Assembly: GCF_023630175.1 (NCBI RefSeq)
Contig: NZ_JALLIN010000011.1
Span: 62,001 to 126,000, forward strand
DNA length: 64,000 nt
Reading direction: 5' to 3'
Source of the DNA: Streptomyces cellostaticus
GTDB lineage: Bacteria; Actinomycetota; Actinomycetes; Streptomycetales; Streptomycetaceae
Below the pieces are notes generated by a model, which saw only the letters and a list, made by a program, of their open reading frames with translations, was not told the DNA's origin and ran no database searches. A program made the position numbers and the translations under genes. Below, piece after piece: positions 1-8,093 of this stretch (positions are counted from its first letter, which is position 1; each line of letters starts with the position of its first letter).

Positions 1-1
1 C

Positions 2-196
2 GCGGGCTGCGGCGTGGCAGCGTGCGTCGGCTGCCTCGCGGCGCTGACCGCCTACGCCGCCACCACCATCCCGAGGCAGCTCGCCGTGTTCGGCGCCATG
101 CTCGGTGTCGCCGTGCTCGCCGAGGCCGTCATCCGGGCACGCGGCCGCACCCTCCCGCCGGGCACCAGGCCGCCCGGCCCCGCATCGAAGCGGTGA
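2..196 (+). CDS. C-terminal end of a membrane protein (5' end outside window)
   Basis: The frame is open from the left edge and stops at 194-196, so this is probably the tail of a longer gene. The visible part is Ala/Val/Leu rich, with one clear hydrophobic stretch (AVFGAMLGVAVLAEAVI) followed by a basic, proline-rich tail ending in SKR. That is typical of a membrane protein with a cytoplasmic C-terminus. A GTG at 14 could start a short protein, but no ribosome binding site is visible before it. The family is not recognisable from this fragment. Confidence 0.45.
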   Translation, partial: AGCGVAACVGCLAALTAYAATTIPRQLAVFGAMLGVAVLAEAVIRARGRTLPPGTRPPGPASKR

Positions 197-381
197 CCGG
201 ACCCGGGATCGCAAGCAGCACGAGGCGGGACACCGCCACCCGCCAGGGAGGAGCAGCCCCGGGAGGCCCGAAACCGCAAGGCGGCTGACGCACGGGACGG
301 CTGACGTACCGGTGCGCGCGGGCGTGGGCCGCCGTGCGCGCTGTCGGTGCGTCGGACTCCTCGCCGAAGCTCATCAGGGCG

Positions 382-1413
382 CTACGGGTTGAGTACGACC
401 TTTCCGGCGACGGTGCCGGACTCCGCCAGGCGCAGCGCCTCGGCGGCGCGGGTGAGCGGCAGCCGGGCGGCGATCTGAGCGGTGATCTCCCCGCGCTGGA
501 GCGCCGCGAACACCTCGGCGAGGTCGGAGTGCAGCCGGGCCCGGAAGCGGCCGCGGCTGAAGCCCCGGCCGGCCCAGACGTTGAAGAAGTAGGCGCGGCG
601 GCGGTTGGGCAGCGCGTTCCAGGCCCACACCCGGCCGAGCAGTTTGAGCACGGGCCACTGCTTGGAGCCGTTGTCGTCCCGGGTGGAGGCGCTGCCGTAG
701 CAGACCAGCGTTCCGCCGGGCGCGAGGAGGCGCCAGGAGTCGACGGCGCTGCGGCCGCCGACGTGGTCGAAGACGGCGTCCACCCCGTCCGGGGCAAGCT
801 CACGTACGCGGGCCGGAACGTCCTCCGTGCGGTAGTCGATCGGAGTCACTCCCCGTTCCCGCAGGAGGTCGTGGTGGCGCACGGACGCGGTGCCGATCAC
901 CTTCGCGCCCGCGGCGTGGGCGAGTTGCACCAGGACCGAGCCGACGCCCCCGTTGGCGCCGTGCACCAGGACGGTCTGCCCCGCGCGCACCCGGGCCTTG
1001 CGGTGCAGCATCTGCCAGGCGGTGATGCCGTTGACCACCACGGTCTCGGCCTCGGCCGCACCGATCCCGTCGGGCACCGGCACCGCGTCGGCGGCGTCGA
1101 CGAGCACGTGGCTGGCCCAGCCGCCGACCTTGACCAGCGCGGCCACCCGGGTGCCGACCAGGTCCGGACGGACACCGTCTCCGGTCTGCGAAACGGTGCC
1201 GACCAGGTCGTAGCCGGGGACGAACGGGAACGGCGGCTGGTCGTAGTAGCGGCCCCGGCGCATCTGCTGCTCGGCGAAGGAGACACCGGTCGCCTCCAGG
1301 CGGATCAGGACCTGACCCGGACCCGCGGCGGGGACGACTCCCCGCCGTATCCGCAGCCCCTCGGGCTCCACCGTGCCCGGCAGTACGACCTCGACCAGCG
1401 TTTCGCCGCTCAC
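382..1413 (-). CDS. Zinc-independent quinone oxidoreductase / medium-chain reductase
   Basis: This 343-aa protein is a medium-chain dehydrogenase/reductase of the quinone oxidoreductase type, expected to reduce quinones or enones with NADPH in the cytosol. The N-terminal half is a GroES-like domain containing PFVPGYDLVGTV. The Rossmann half carries the nucleotide-binding signature VLVHGANGGVGSVLVQLA at about residue 145. The zinc ligands of alcohol dehydrogenases are absent. Length is normal for the family. It is transcribed away from a TetR regulator gene, with paired inverted repeats between them, so the regulator probably controls this gene. Substrate is unknown. Confidence 0.85.
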   Translation of the reverse strand: MSGETLVEVVLPGTVEPEGLRIRRGVVPAAGPGQVLIRLEATGVSFAEQQMRRGRYYDQPPFPFVPGYDLVGTVSQTGDGVRPDLVGTRVAALVKVGGWASHVLVDAADAVPVPDGIGAAEAETVVVNGITAWQMLHRKARVRAGQTVLVHGANGGVGSVLVQLAHAAGAKVIGTASVRHHDLLRERGVTPIDYRTEDVPARVRELAPDGVDAVFDHVGGRSAVDSWRLLAPGGTLVCYGSASTRDDNGSKQWPVLKLLGRVWAWNALPNRRRAYFFNVWAGRGFSRGRFRARLHSDLAEVFAALQRGEITAQIAARLPLTRAAEALRLAESGTVAGKVVLNP

Positions 1414-1451
1414 GGCTACCTCCAGAGGTTCTCATGCATGTCAGTGGCTCA

Positions 1452-1520
1452 CTTGTTCGTTAGAAGTTATAACTAGCAAGAGCGTGACGGTCAAGTGCTT
1501 TCGCGATAGGGTCTAACGAA
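1452..1520. promoter_or_regulatory. Divergent operator region for the TetR regulator
   Basis: The intergenic region between the oxidoreductase and the TetR gene has two overlapping symmetry elements. AGTTATAACT at 1465-1474 is a perfect palindrome inside an imperfect dyad (1452-1461 against 1471-1480, 8 of 10 pairs). In addition, ttcgttaga at 1456-1464 is the exact reverse complement of 1512-1520. This is the usual arrangement of a TetR-family autoregulatory operator covering both promoters. Binding is inferred. Confidence 0.6.
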
Positions 1521-1528
1521 AGTGTTCG

Positions 1529-2245
1529 GTGAGCGAAGGGACGGGGCACGTGGCGACCAAGGGCAAGGGGACGACGCCGCGGGAGCGGTACCGGGCCCAG
1601 GTGCGTGCGGAGATCAAGGAACGCGCCTGGGAGCAGATCGCCGCTTCAGGGGCGTCGGGGTTGTCCCTGAACGCCATCGCCCGGCAGATGGGCATGAGCG
1701 GACCCGCGCTCTACCGGTACTTCGCCAGCCGCGACGACCTGATCACCGAGCTGGTCCGGGACGCCTACCGCAGCCTCGCCGACACCATGCGGGACGCCGC
1801 CGCGTCCGGAGCGGATCTGGCCGGGCTCGGGCACGCGCTGCGCACATGGGCGCTGGACGACCCCCAGCGCTACTTCCTCGTCTACGGCACACCGGTCCCC
1901 GGCTACCACGCCCCCGATGACATCACCACGATCGCGTCCGGGATCATGGCAGCCCTCCTCGACGCCGCCCGGCCGGCCGGCGCCCCCGCCGACGCCGCTG
2001 CGGACGGTCCCGACGAGGCCCGTCTCGAAGCACACCTCGCCGAGCACCGGGAGTGGGCGGCCGACCACCCCGCGGCCCCGCCCGCCCTGCGCCGCGCCCT
2101 GTCCTTCTGGACCCGTCTCCACGGCATCCTGTCCCTGGAACTGGCGGGCCACTTCACCGGCATGGGCCTCGACCCGGCCGTGCTCTACGACACCGAACTG
2201 CAACAGCTCACGCGACGGCCCGCGGCGTCCACCTCGCGGCCCTGA
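1529..2245 (+). CDS. TetR-family transcriptional regulator
   Basis: This 238-aa protein starts at GTG 1529. An N-terminal helix-turn-helix (GASGLSLNAIARQMGMSGPALYRYFASRDDLITEL, residues about 38-72) is classic for TetR repressors. The rest is the helical ligand-binding and dimerisation domain, of the type often annotated with a WHG-like C-terminal domain. It is divergent from a quinone oxidoreductase across a palindrome-rich gap, so autoregulation and control of that enzyme are likely. The ligand cannot be read from the sequence. Confidence 0.9.
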   Translation: MSEGTGHVATKGKGTTPRERYRAQVRAEIKERAWEQIAASGASGLSLNAIARQMGMSGPALYRYFASRDDLITELVRDAYRSLADTMRDAAASGADLAGLGHALRTWALDDPQRYFLVYGTPVPGYHAPDDITTIASGIMAALLDAARPAGAPADAAADGPDEARLEAHLAEHREWAADHPAAPPALRRALSFWTRLHGILSLELAGHFTGMGLDPAVLYDTELQQLTRRPAASTSRP

Positions 2246-2351
2246 GCGATGTCGTCGTCGCCCTGCCCGGTCCGCGGCCGGCCCCGGCGGACGGCGGCCC
2301 GGGTGCGGCCGGTTCCTTCGTCCTGGGCGTGGCGCGCCGGCCGTTTCGGTG

Positions 2352-3089
2352 TCAGCCGGTGCCGGTGCCGGTGATCGGCCGGCGGTCGGAGCACACGGAG
2401 TCCGGCTGCGCGTTCGCGGCCTGCCAGCCCTTGAGCTCGACCCGTGTCCCGGGCCCGATGACGTCGTACACCTCCTTGCCGGTGTCGGGTCCGAGGGCGA
2501 TGGAACCGGAGTTGGTGTCGTGGCCGATGCTGTTGAGACCCGCGGAGCGGTCCAGCGCCCAGAGCAGCAGTCGCTCGTGGTGATCGCGGTCGGTGAAGGT
2601 GACCGCCCACCGCCTGGTCGCCGAGGTCTCGCCGACGCCGGCCGGGCCGGGCATGGTCAGCGTGGGGTACTTGGCGGTGACCGTGACCGCCGTCTCGCCG
2701 ATCGGGCAGAGGGCCACCGGCCCGTCGATTCCGTACGTGTCGCCCCCGACGACCAGCAGCTTGGAGTTCAGGTCGACCGTCATCCGCCGCACGGGCGCCG
2801 GGGACGGGGCGGGGCGCGGGGTGTGGGACACGGACGTCGCGGGAGGTGCGGCCGGCTTCGCGGGGGAGTCGAGGACGCCGGAGGTGACGACGGTGGCGAC
2901 GCCGAGGGCCGCTGCCGCGACGGCGGTGGTGGCGAGCACGGCGCGTCGGTTGCGGCGCCGCCGTACCGCCCGGCTTCTGACCTGCGCGCCCGAAGTCGGG
3001 GCCGGCGCCGTGCCCGACACGGCCAGGTGGTGGAACCGGGCGGACAGCTCCGACTCCGTCAGGGGCTGCGGGGGCTGCGGCTCAGGCAC
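2352..3089 (-). CDS. Single-pass membrane protein following an ECF sigma factor (possible anti-sigma or effector)
   Basis: This 245-aa protein starts at GTG 3089, overlapping the sigma-factor gene by 8 bp, so the two are probably co-translated. It has a cytoplasmic N-terminus of about 47 residues ending in a basic stretch (RSRAVRRRRNRRA), one membrane helix (about 50-70) and a Pro/Ala linker. About 150 exported residues follow, with two cysteines that could pair. The position and topology resemble anti-sigma factors, and the N-terminus (LTESELSARFHHLA) could touch the sigma factor, but no zinc anti-sigma HxxxCxxC motif is present. The role is an inference from context. Confidence 0.7.
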   Translation of the reverse strand: MPEPQPPQPLTESELSARFHHLAVSGTAPAPTSGAQVRSRAVRRRRNRRAVLATTAVAAAALGVATVVTSGVLDSPAKPAAPPATSVSHTPRPAPSPAPVRRMTVDLNSKLLVVGGDTYGIDGPVALCPIGETAVTVTAKYPTLTMPGPAGVGETSATRRWAVTFTDRDHHERLLLWALDRSAGLNSIGHDTNSGSIALGPDTGKEVYDVIGPGTRVELKGWQAANAQPDSVCSDRRPITGTGTG

Positions 3090-3651
3090 AGGCTTCCTCC
3101 GTCGGGTGCGATGCCTCGCTCACGAGGTGAGCGGCGAGTGCGGTGCGGCCGCGTGACAGGCGCGCCTTCACGGTGCCGGGAGCCGCTCCGGTCTCGGCGG
3201 CTATCTGCTCCACGCTCAGATCGCACAGGTGATGCAGCACGATCGCGGTCCGCTGGGCCTCCGGCAGGTGCCGCAGGGCGCTGACCAACGCCACGTGGTC
3301 CGGGCTCGGTCCGGACACCGGCCGCGGGGCGTGCTCGCCCCGGACGAGCTGCCACCAGTGGCGTGCCCGCCGCCAGCGGCTCATCGCCAGGCGGTGTGCC
3401 ACCGTGCGGATCCACGCCTCCGGATCCCGGTCGCCGTTCAGGACGGACGCACGCCTGTCCCAGGCACGTATGAATGCCTCCTGCACCACGTCCTGCGCCT
3501 CGGCGTGGTCGCCCGTCAGGGCGTACAACTGGCCGACCAGACGCGGGTAGGCAGCCGTGTAGAAGAGGTCGAACTCGTCTTCGGTCACCGGGTGGTGCTT
3601 TCCTCCTACGGCGCGGGGGGCATGGTGTACCGCCGCTGCGGCGGTGGTCAT
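3082..3651 (-). CDS. ECF-type RNA polymerase sigma factor
   Basis: This 189-aa protein has the two-domain layout of extracytoplasmic-function sigma factors. Region 2 contains GDHAEAQDVVQEAFIRAWDR (about residues 47-66). Region 4 contains LPEAQRTAIVLHHLCDLSVEQIAAETGAAPGTVKARLSRGR (about 129-169). The chosen ATG at 3649-3651 overlaps the stop of the upstream L,D-transpeptidase as ATGA, implying translational coupling. An in-frame open stretch continues further upstream but is the antisense of the transpeptidase. With the transpeptidase and membrane protein it forms a three-gene operon that looks like a cell-envelope stress module. Confidence 0.9.
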   Translation of the reverse strand: MTTAAAAVHHAPRAVGGKHHPVTEDEFDLFYTAAYPRLVGQLYALTGDHAEAQDVVQEAFIRAWDRRASVLNGDRDPEAWIRTVAHRLAMSRWRRARHWWQLVRGEHAPRPVSGPSPDHVALVSALRHLPEAQRTAIVLHHLCDLSVEQIAAETGAAPGTVKARLSRGRTALAAHLVSEASHPTEEACA

Positions 3652-4661
3652 GCGGTCGTGGTGGCGCCGGCGGCGCTGTGGTCGAGCCACTGCTTCCAGG
3701 TCAGGTTCCAGTCGCCGTAGCCGTTTCCGGGGGCGACCGTGTCCTTGTTCGAGCCGGTGACCTTGATGACGTCGCCGACCAGGACCTGGTCGTAGAAGCC
3801 CTTGGCGGTGCTGGTGGCGAGACCGACACAGCCGTGTGTGACGTTGCCGTGCCCGGCCGCCGTGTCGGCGTGCGGGTTCTGGTGCACGTAGGTACCGGAC
3901 GCCGTCAGGTGCAGGGCCCAGTAGTAGTAGTCGTGGTACGTGTCGTTCGGGCCCATGCCCACGGTGCGGGAGTCCATGAACACCTTGGGCTCCTTGTCCA
4001 TGACGACCATCGTCCCTCTCCACGTGTCCAGCCCGGGCCTCCCCGCGGTGATCGGGATGCGGCTCCTCCTCCCACCGGTGTCGACGGTCATCATGTCCGT
4101 CTTCGTGTCGACGGTGGCGACCAGCGAGCGGCCGATGGTGAAGCGGCTCACGCCGTGCGAGCCGCGGTGGAGGGTGATCCTGGTGCCCGGCTTCCAATAG
4201 GTGGTGCGGGGGCGGAAGTCCACCCGCTGCCCGTCCCGGAGGTTCCGGTCCCGCACCCAGCTCCAGGCGCCGGTCGTGCCGGACGAGGTCTCCACGCGCA
4301 GCCAGCTCTCCACGGCCTTGCGCTCGGCAGCGGGGACCGGCCGGGCGAAGGTGACCGATATCGGCATGCCCACACCGACCGTGTCCCCGTCGGACACGTG
4401 CACCTGCGACCGCGCGAGCACGGTGGGCTCCGGCACGGACGGAGCCGGGCGGGCGTTCGAGGTCTCGCGCGTACCGTCCCCGCCCCCGCCCACGGCCTTC
4501 GCGCCGACCGCGGCGGACGCCTGGGCGTCCGGTGCGTCGGCCTCCCGGACGCCGGTACCCGCGTCCGCCGAGCAGCCGACGGCCGAGAGCAGAGCGACAC
4601 AGGCCGCGACAGCGGCCCCGAGACGACCGGCGGTCCGACCGGCCGAACGGTTCCAGTGCAT
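3648..4661 (-). CDS. Lipoprotein L,D-transpeptidase (Ig-like plus YkuD domains)
   Basis: This 337-aa enzyme is expected to make 3-3 cross-links in peptidoglycan outside the membrane. It has a lipoprotein signal (LLSAVGC, lipidated Cys near residue 30) and an Ig-like domain with VSDGDTVGVGMPISVTF (about 90-105). The YkuD domain ends in the catalytic signature HGNVTHGCVGL, with the nucleophilic cysteine and upstream histidine present. The gene is first in an operon with an ECF sigma factor (ATGA overlap) and a membrane protein. An Ldt directly coupled to its own sigma factor suggests envelope-stress control. Confidence 0.92.
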   Translation of the reverse strand: MHWNRSAGRTAGRLGAAVAACVALLSAVGCSADAGTGVREADAPDAQASAAVGAKAVGGGGDGTRETSNARPAPSVPEPTVLARSQVHVSDGDTVGVGMPISVTFARPVPAAERKAVESWLRVETSSGTTGAWSWVRDRNLRDGQRVDFRPRTTYWKPGTRITLHRGSHGVSRFTIGRSLVATVDTKTDMMTVDTGGRRSRIPITAGRPGLDTWRGTMVVMDKEPKVFMDSRTVGMGPNDTYHDYYYWALHLTASGTYVHQNPHADTAAGHGNVTHGCVGLATSTAKGFYDQVLVGDVIKVTGSNKDTVAPGNGYGDWNLTWKQWLDHSAAGATTTA

Positions 4662-4984
4662 GAGCCCCCCTGTGAGGTGTGGTTGTCGACACCTCTACGC
4701 ACGGGCTCGACGCCGGGTTGCATCGCGGCGGAGCTTTTTTCCCGGACCGGCCGTCCGACTCCGCCCGCGGCGATCGGGCGGCAGCGCCGTCCCGGCGGCA
4801 CCGGTGGCCCGGAACGTCCTGTGCCGCCGTCCGTACGGGACGCCACCCGGGTCGTCCGGGAAGGCGCAGCCGGCGAAAGGCGTTCCGCGGCGCGGCGAAC
4901 CTCCACCCGGCTTCGCGCATCTACAGGTGGTAAGCGCGCACTGACCTCGCGCGCCGATTCGTCTTCGAGGGGAACCGAGACTTC
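4662..4984. other. Divergent intergenic region, no gene recognised
   Basis: This 323-bp gap lies between the start of the L,D-transpeptidase (minus strand) and the DUF4232 gene (plus strand) and must hold both promoters. On the minus strand a G-run (gggggg) sits just before the transpeptidase ATG. On the plus strand gaggggaac precedes the DUF4232 start. Open frames crossing it have the look of antisense shadows. Confidence 0.5.
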
Positions 4985-5521
4985 ATGAAGAGCAAGCTGA
5001 CCACCGTGGCCCTTGCGGCGATCGTCGTCGCCGGCACCGCCGCCGTCCCGGCCTCGGCCGCCGCCGCCAAGACCGCACCGGGCCGCTGCCACACCGCCGA
5101 CCTGCGGGCCGGCTTCGCCACGGGGGAGGACGCGAAGCCGGAGATGGGGCAGCACGAGAAGCAGACCCAGGCGTACATCTGGTTCACCAATCGCAGCGGG
5201 CACACCTGCACCCTGTCCGGCTTCGCCGGTGTCGACATGATCGGCGCTCAGCCGACCGACGGCACCTGGTCGCTGGCGCGCTCCTCCGCGAAGGCCGAGA
5301 AGGTGACCCTGGAGCAGGGGGACACGGTGGACTTCAGCATCACCCTGCTCCCCGTGGCCGGGTCCACGCCGCGGACGGAGAAGTTCGTTCCGGCGAAGTT
5401 CCTGGTCACCCCGCCGAACGAGACGAAGCACTTCACGTTGAAGTGGCCGTTCGGCGGCCAGATCCTCAAGCAGGACGGCGCCACCCACCCCGGTACCTAC
5501 CTCAACCCGGTCGGGCGGTGA
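4985..5521 (+). CDS. Secreted DUF4232-domain protein
   Basis: This 178-aa protein has a clear Sec signal peptide (MKSKLTTVALAAIVVAGTAAVPASA, probable cleavage after ASA). The mature domain matches DUF4232, a small beta-sandwich common in Streptomyces secreted proteins. It shows the opening cysteine in APGRCHTADLRAG, the central WFTNRSGHTCTLSGFAGVDM and a C-terminal FTLKWPFGG. The two cysteines probably form a disulphide. The function of the family is unknown. It stands alone, divergent from the transpeptidase operon. Confidence 0.85.
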   Translation: MKSKLTTVALAAIVVAGTAAVPASAAAAKTAPGRCHTADLRAGFATGEDAKPEMGQHEKQTQAYIWFTNRSGHTCTLSGFAGVDMIGAQPTDGTWSLARSSAKAEKVTLEQGDTVDFSITLLPVAGSTPRTEKFVPAKFLVTPPNETKHFTLKWPFGGQILKQDGATHPGTYLNPVGR

Positions 5522-5760
5522 CGGACCGGACAGCCTGGGAGCGTCCCTTCGGCGCCGCCGGTGGCCACCGCGGGGTTCCCGGAACGCGCGCTCGCGGCTC
5601 GGGAGGCGACGGCGCTCGGCCGGGCGGTGCGGCGCCGGCGCGCACAGACGGCGTGCGCTCGGGCCGACCCCATCCGATGGCCGGCCGCTGAACGGCCTTG
5701 ACGGACCGCCCCGCCCCGTCCTCGGCCGTCATGCTCCCGACGCCGATGAGGACGGGCCGG

Positions 5761-5820
5761 GGTCCGGCGCGGAGGAGTTCCTCCACCGGGCCGAGGTCCG
5801 GCGCGGAGGAGTTCCTCCAC
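5761..5820. repeat. Two direct copies of a 26-bp repeat, period 34
   Basis: The 26-bp unit at 5761-5786 is repeated exactly at 5795-5820 with an 8-bp spacer. Each unit contains the dyad ggagga-gt-tcctcc, so each can form a small hairpin. Confidence 0.85.
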
Positions 5821-5871
5821 ATTCCACCGGCAGCCGTTCGGCCGCATCAACGTGGGGCCACCACCACCTGC

Positions 5872-5912
5872 CCACGCCCCTCCGCGCCGGAACGCCACCC
5901 GGAGGGGCGTGG
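5872..5912. terminator. Strong hairpin (13-bp stem, 15-nt loop)
   Basis: Positions 5872-5884 and 5900-5912 are perfect reverse complements. The hairpin is GC-rich without a clear T-tract, as is usual for Streptomyces terminators. It may end transcripts from 4985-5521, or from the minus-strand pair at 6160-7280. Confidence 0.5.
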
Positions 5913-6159
5913 CACCAATGCCGCGCTGAAGCCGTGCAGGATGGGCCAGTTCACCTGGCCTGCCGTCGACGGATCCCGGAAGGGCAGGCGAGGGAGGGGC
6001 GGTTGGGGGCGTGGCGCAGCTTCGCCACGGGCTCCCTCGAAGAAGCGGTCGGCCACGCGGAGGGCGAAGCGCCCGGCCGCCCGGTCGGCCCATGGCGCGG
6101 GAGCCCGTGACGACGGGCGGGAAGTCGCCGGTCGGCTCCGTGGGCTGAGGTGCAGAGCC

Positions 6160-6384
6160 TCACACAGGCTCCTCGGCCTGCGGGGCACGCTGCGGGTCCG
6201 GTGTCCCGGCCGTGTGCAGCGAGGCGGCGAGGATCCGGCAGACCTCGACTCGCTGGCCCTGGTCGCAGCCCTCCAGAAGTCGCTCCAGGCGGCGAAGCAC
6301 CGCCAGGTCTCGCCCGCAACGTGCGATCACGCCCAGGACCACGCAAGCGGGCACCACCAGCACCGTCATCGCGGACAGGGTCAT
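6160..6384 (-). CDS. Small single-pass membrane protein, coupled to upstream gene
   Basis: This 74-aa protein starts at ATG 6384, overlapping the stop of the upstream gene as ATGA. It has an N-terminal hydrophobic helix (MTLSAMTVLVVPACVVLGVIA) followed by a charged helical stretch (CGRDLAVLRRLERLLEGCD) and a polar tail. It looks like a membrane-anchored short coiled coil. The overlap implies a fixed stoichiometric partner of the 299-aa protein. No family was recognised. Confidence 0.6.
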   Translation of the reverse strand: MTLSAMTVLVVPACVVLGVIARCGRDLAVLRRLERLLEGCDQGQRVEVCRILAASLHTAGTPDPQRAPQAEEPV

Positions 6385-7280
6385 GAGCCGTAGCCCTTCT
6401 TGATGTACGCCACGACATCCCAAGCCTTGGTGCCGTACAGGCATGAACTGTGGCGATTCAAGATCACTGTGCGATCGCCGAGGTGAGCCGAGTGAGGGGA
6501 GAGGAACTCGACAGCGTTCCCCCGTGGCAGGCCGTCAGCGATGCCGTGGGCCAGGAGGTTCGCACAGAGCGCCTCCACGGTGTCGCCGCAGCACCACTCG
6601 ATGACGAGATCGCCGGAGTGATGCGTGTAGCAGTTGGCGAACCCGTGCGGCGCTGCTGTTCTGTTCACCAATCGTGGACGACGCAGGATGCGACTCATCA
6701 ACAGATCGCGCACGCGTAGGTCCGCGCTGCATGCCGAGTCGACCCACTCCTCGGCCTCCTGCCTTTCGTCGCGGGAGAGGCCGCCGGGGGCGCGCTTCCA
6801 AAGAAGTACTTCACCCTCGCGCCCGGACGGCAGACGCAGGCGACCGTGATCGGAGCGGGCCACGGTGACCTGCGCCGGGCTGAGGGCGTCGTGGAGAACC
6901 AAGCGGTTCCCGTTCCCTCGGATGCGAAGCCCCGGGACTCCGCGGATGCCTCCGTAGTCATGGTCGAACCGTGGCAGGAGCTCACGCAGAACCTCGTCCG
7001 CCATGTCGGACTCCAGGGTCAGTTCCAGGCTCCGACCGTCCGGCCCCGCTTCACGCACGCCGAGAAGAGCACCGTTGAGTTGACGGTCCTGGAAGCCGCT
7101 CGCCAACACATGGGCCATGTGCGCTTCCAGACGGCGCTGATGGGGCTCGGCGGCGTCTGCGACAGAGGGTCCGAGATAGACGTCGGCCTGCCGGGCGAGC
7201 CTGGAAGCGGTGGAGAGCGTGAGTGACGTCTGGTTGCGGATCTTCTTGGCCAGACGGTTGGTGTTGCGTGAGCTGGACAT
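6381..7280 (-). CDS. Conserved-looking protein of unknown function (299 aa)
   Basis: The start ATG at 7280 was chosen because AAGGAGGG lies just upstream. The protein opens with a basic segment (MSSSRNTNRLAKKIRNQ) and a region that may bind nucleic acid. The C-terminal half contains HGFANCYTHHSGDLVIEWCCGDTVEALCANLL and LGDRTVILNRHSSCLYGTKAWDVV, rich in Cys and His. I do not recognise the family. It is followed by a coupled 74-aa membrane peptide, so the pair may act at the membrane. Confidence 0.65.
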   Translation of the reverse strand: MSSSRNTNRLAKKIRNQTSLTLSTASRLARQADVYLGPSVADAAEPHQRRLEAHMAHVLASGFQDRQLNGALLGVREAGPDGRSLELTLESDMADEVLRELLPRFDHDYGGIRGVPGLRIRGNGNRLVLHDALSPAQVTVARSDHGRLRLPSGREGEVLLWKRAPGGLSRDERQEAEEWVDSACSADLRVRDLLMSRILRRPRLVNRTAAPHGFANCYTHHSGDLVIEWCCGDTVEALCANLLAHGIADGLPRGNAVEFLSPHSAHLGDRTVILNRHSSCLYGTKAWDVVAYIKKGYGS

Positions 7281-7588
7281 GCGTCGGCCCTCCTTGTTTG
7301 CCGCCCGGCGACGACAAGAAGAGACAGATCGGATGTCCTGAGGCGTTCTGACTGCCAGCTGCGGGTGACTCTCCAGAGCCCACTGCTCGCTCCGGCGCCG
7401 GGACCGGATGTAGCGAGACACGCTGCCGCAGCAGCGCCGCACACAACGTACATCAGGATCTCGCGCTCCGTCCGGAGAACGGGCGCCGGGCGGAGCCGCG
7501 GAGCCGCCGGGTCTCCTGTCGCCGAGCGTGCGAGACGCATGATCTGGGGAGTCCAGCCGAAGCCCTCACCGGGCACCCCGAGGGTCAT
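7281..7588 (-). pseudogene. Possible small gene split by a frameshift
   Basis: Two adjacent minus-strand frames look coding. From an ATG at 7588 one reads MTLGVPGEGFGWTPQIMRLA to REILMYVVCGAAAA. At about 7430 the high third-position GC moves to another frame that reads SRYIRSRRRSEQWALESHPQ and reaches the start of the 299-aa gene. One indel in the GCGGCGCTGCTGCGGCAGCG run would join them. This could be a decayed gene or simply leader sequence. Confidence 0.3.
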
Positions 7589-7782
7589 CGCCTCCAGCCG
7601 GTCCCAGGAGGAAGAGGTGAACGGGAAAGGGGGCGGGCGTCGCTGAGGGGACAACTGCGCACGGTCCGCCCGGTGCGGAGATCAGATGTCGAAGAGGCGT
7701 TGCAGCTGACGGCACCCATGAGCCTCCGGTACCGGGTTTCCCCGTCATCTGGCCGGAGCCGCGTGGTGCACGTGCCGCCTGC

Positions 7783-7803
7783 TATGCCATTTTCAATGGC
7801 ATA
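7783..7803. promoter_or_regulatory. Operator of the vapBC-type module
   Basis: TATGCCATT-ttc-AATGGCATA is a perfect 9-bp inverted repeat with a 3-bp centre, ending 8 bp before the antitoxin GTG. It is the obvious binding site for antitoxin autoregulation. Confidence 0.8.
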
Positions 7804-7811
7804 CTCAAAGC

Positions 7812-8093
7812 GTGACTGATGACGATGTGGACTTCCGGCCCGGCGACGGCCCCGCCAGCGGCATCTCCGTCACCCTGACCGCCGGAACTCTGCGCGCGAT
7901 CCGTGAGCGGGTCGGCAAGCGGGGTGTCTCGGCCTATCTGGAGAAGGCGGCCCAGCGGCAGATCGAGCGGGACAACCTGGACGAGCTGATCGCGGACTTC
8001 GACAAGGTGCACGGCCCGGCCGACCCCGAGGCCGTGGCGGCCAAGCGCGCCCGGCTGACCGGGGGCGATTCGCAGGCCGGGGCGGCCGCGTGA
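7812..8093 (+). CDS. VapB-like antitoxin
   Basis: This 93-aa protein starts at GTG 7812. Residues about 17-60 (GISVTLTAGTLRAIRERVGKRGVSAYLEKAAQRQIERD) resemble a ribbon-helix-helix DNA-binding domain, and the acidic/polar C-terminus should wrap the toxin. It overlaps the PIN-domain toxin gene by 4 bp (GTGA), the normal coupling for type II toxin-antitoxin pairs. A perfect inverted repeat lies just upstream. Confidence 0.85.
   Translation: MTDDDVDFRPGDGPASGISVTLTAGTLRAIRERVGKRGVSAYLEKAAQRQIERDNLDELIADFDKVHGPADPEAVAAKRARLTGGDSQAGAAA

Larger units (their letters stand above)
5522..6159. other. Long non-coding stretch with repeats
   Basis: No gene with convincing codon bias, start and family is visible in 638 bp. 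The stretch holds a 26-bp tandem direct repeat and a 13-bp-stem hairpin, annotated separately. Open frames here are GC-driven and mutually overlapping. Confidence 0.5.

Noticed and set aside
3082..4920. A 612-aa minus-strand gene covering the transpeptidase and sigma factor
   Set aside because: Only the last 189 codons are a real protein (ECF sigma); the upstream part is another frame of the L,D-transpeptidase and has no family features.
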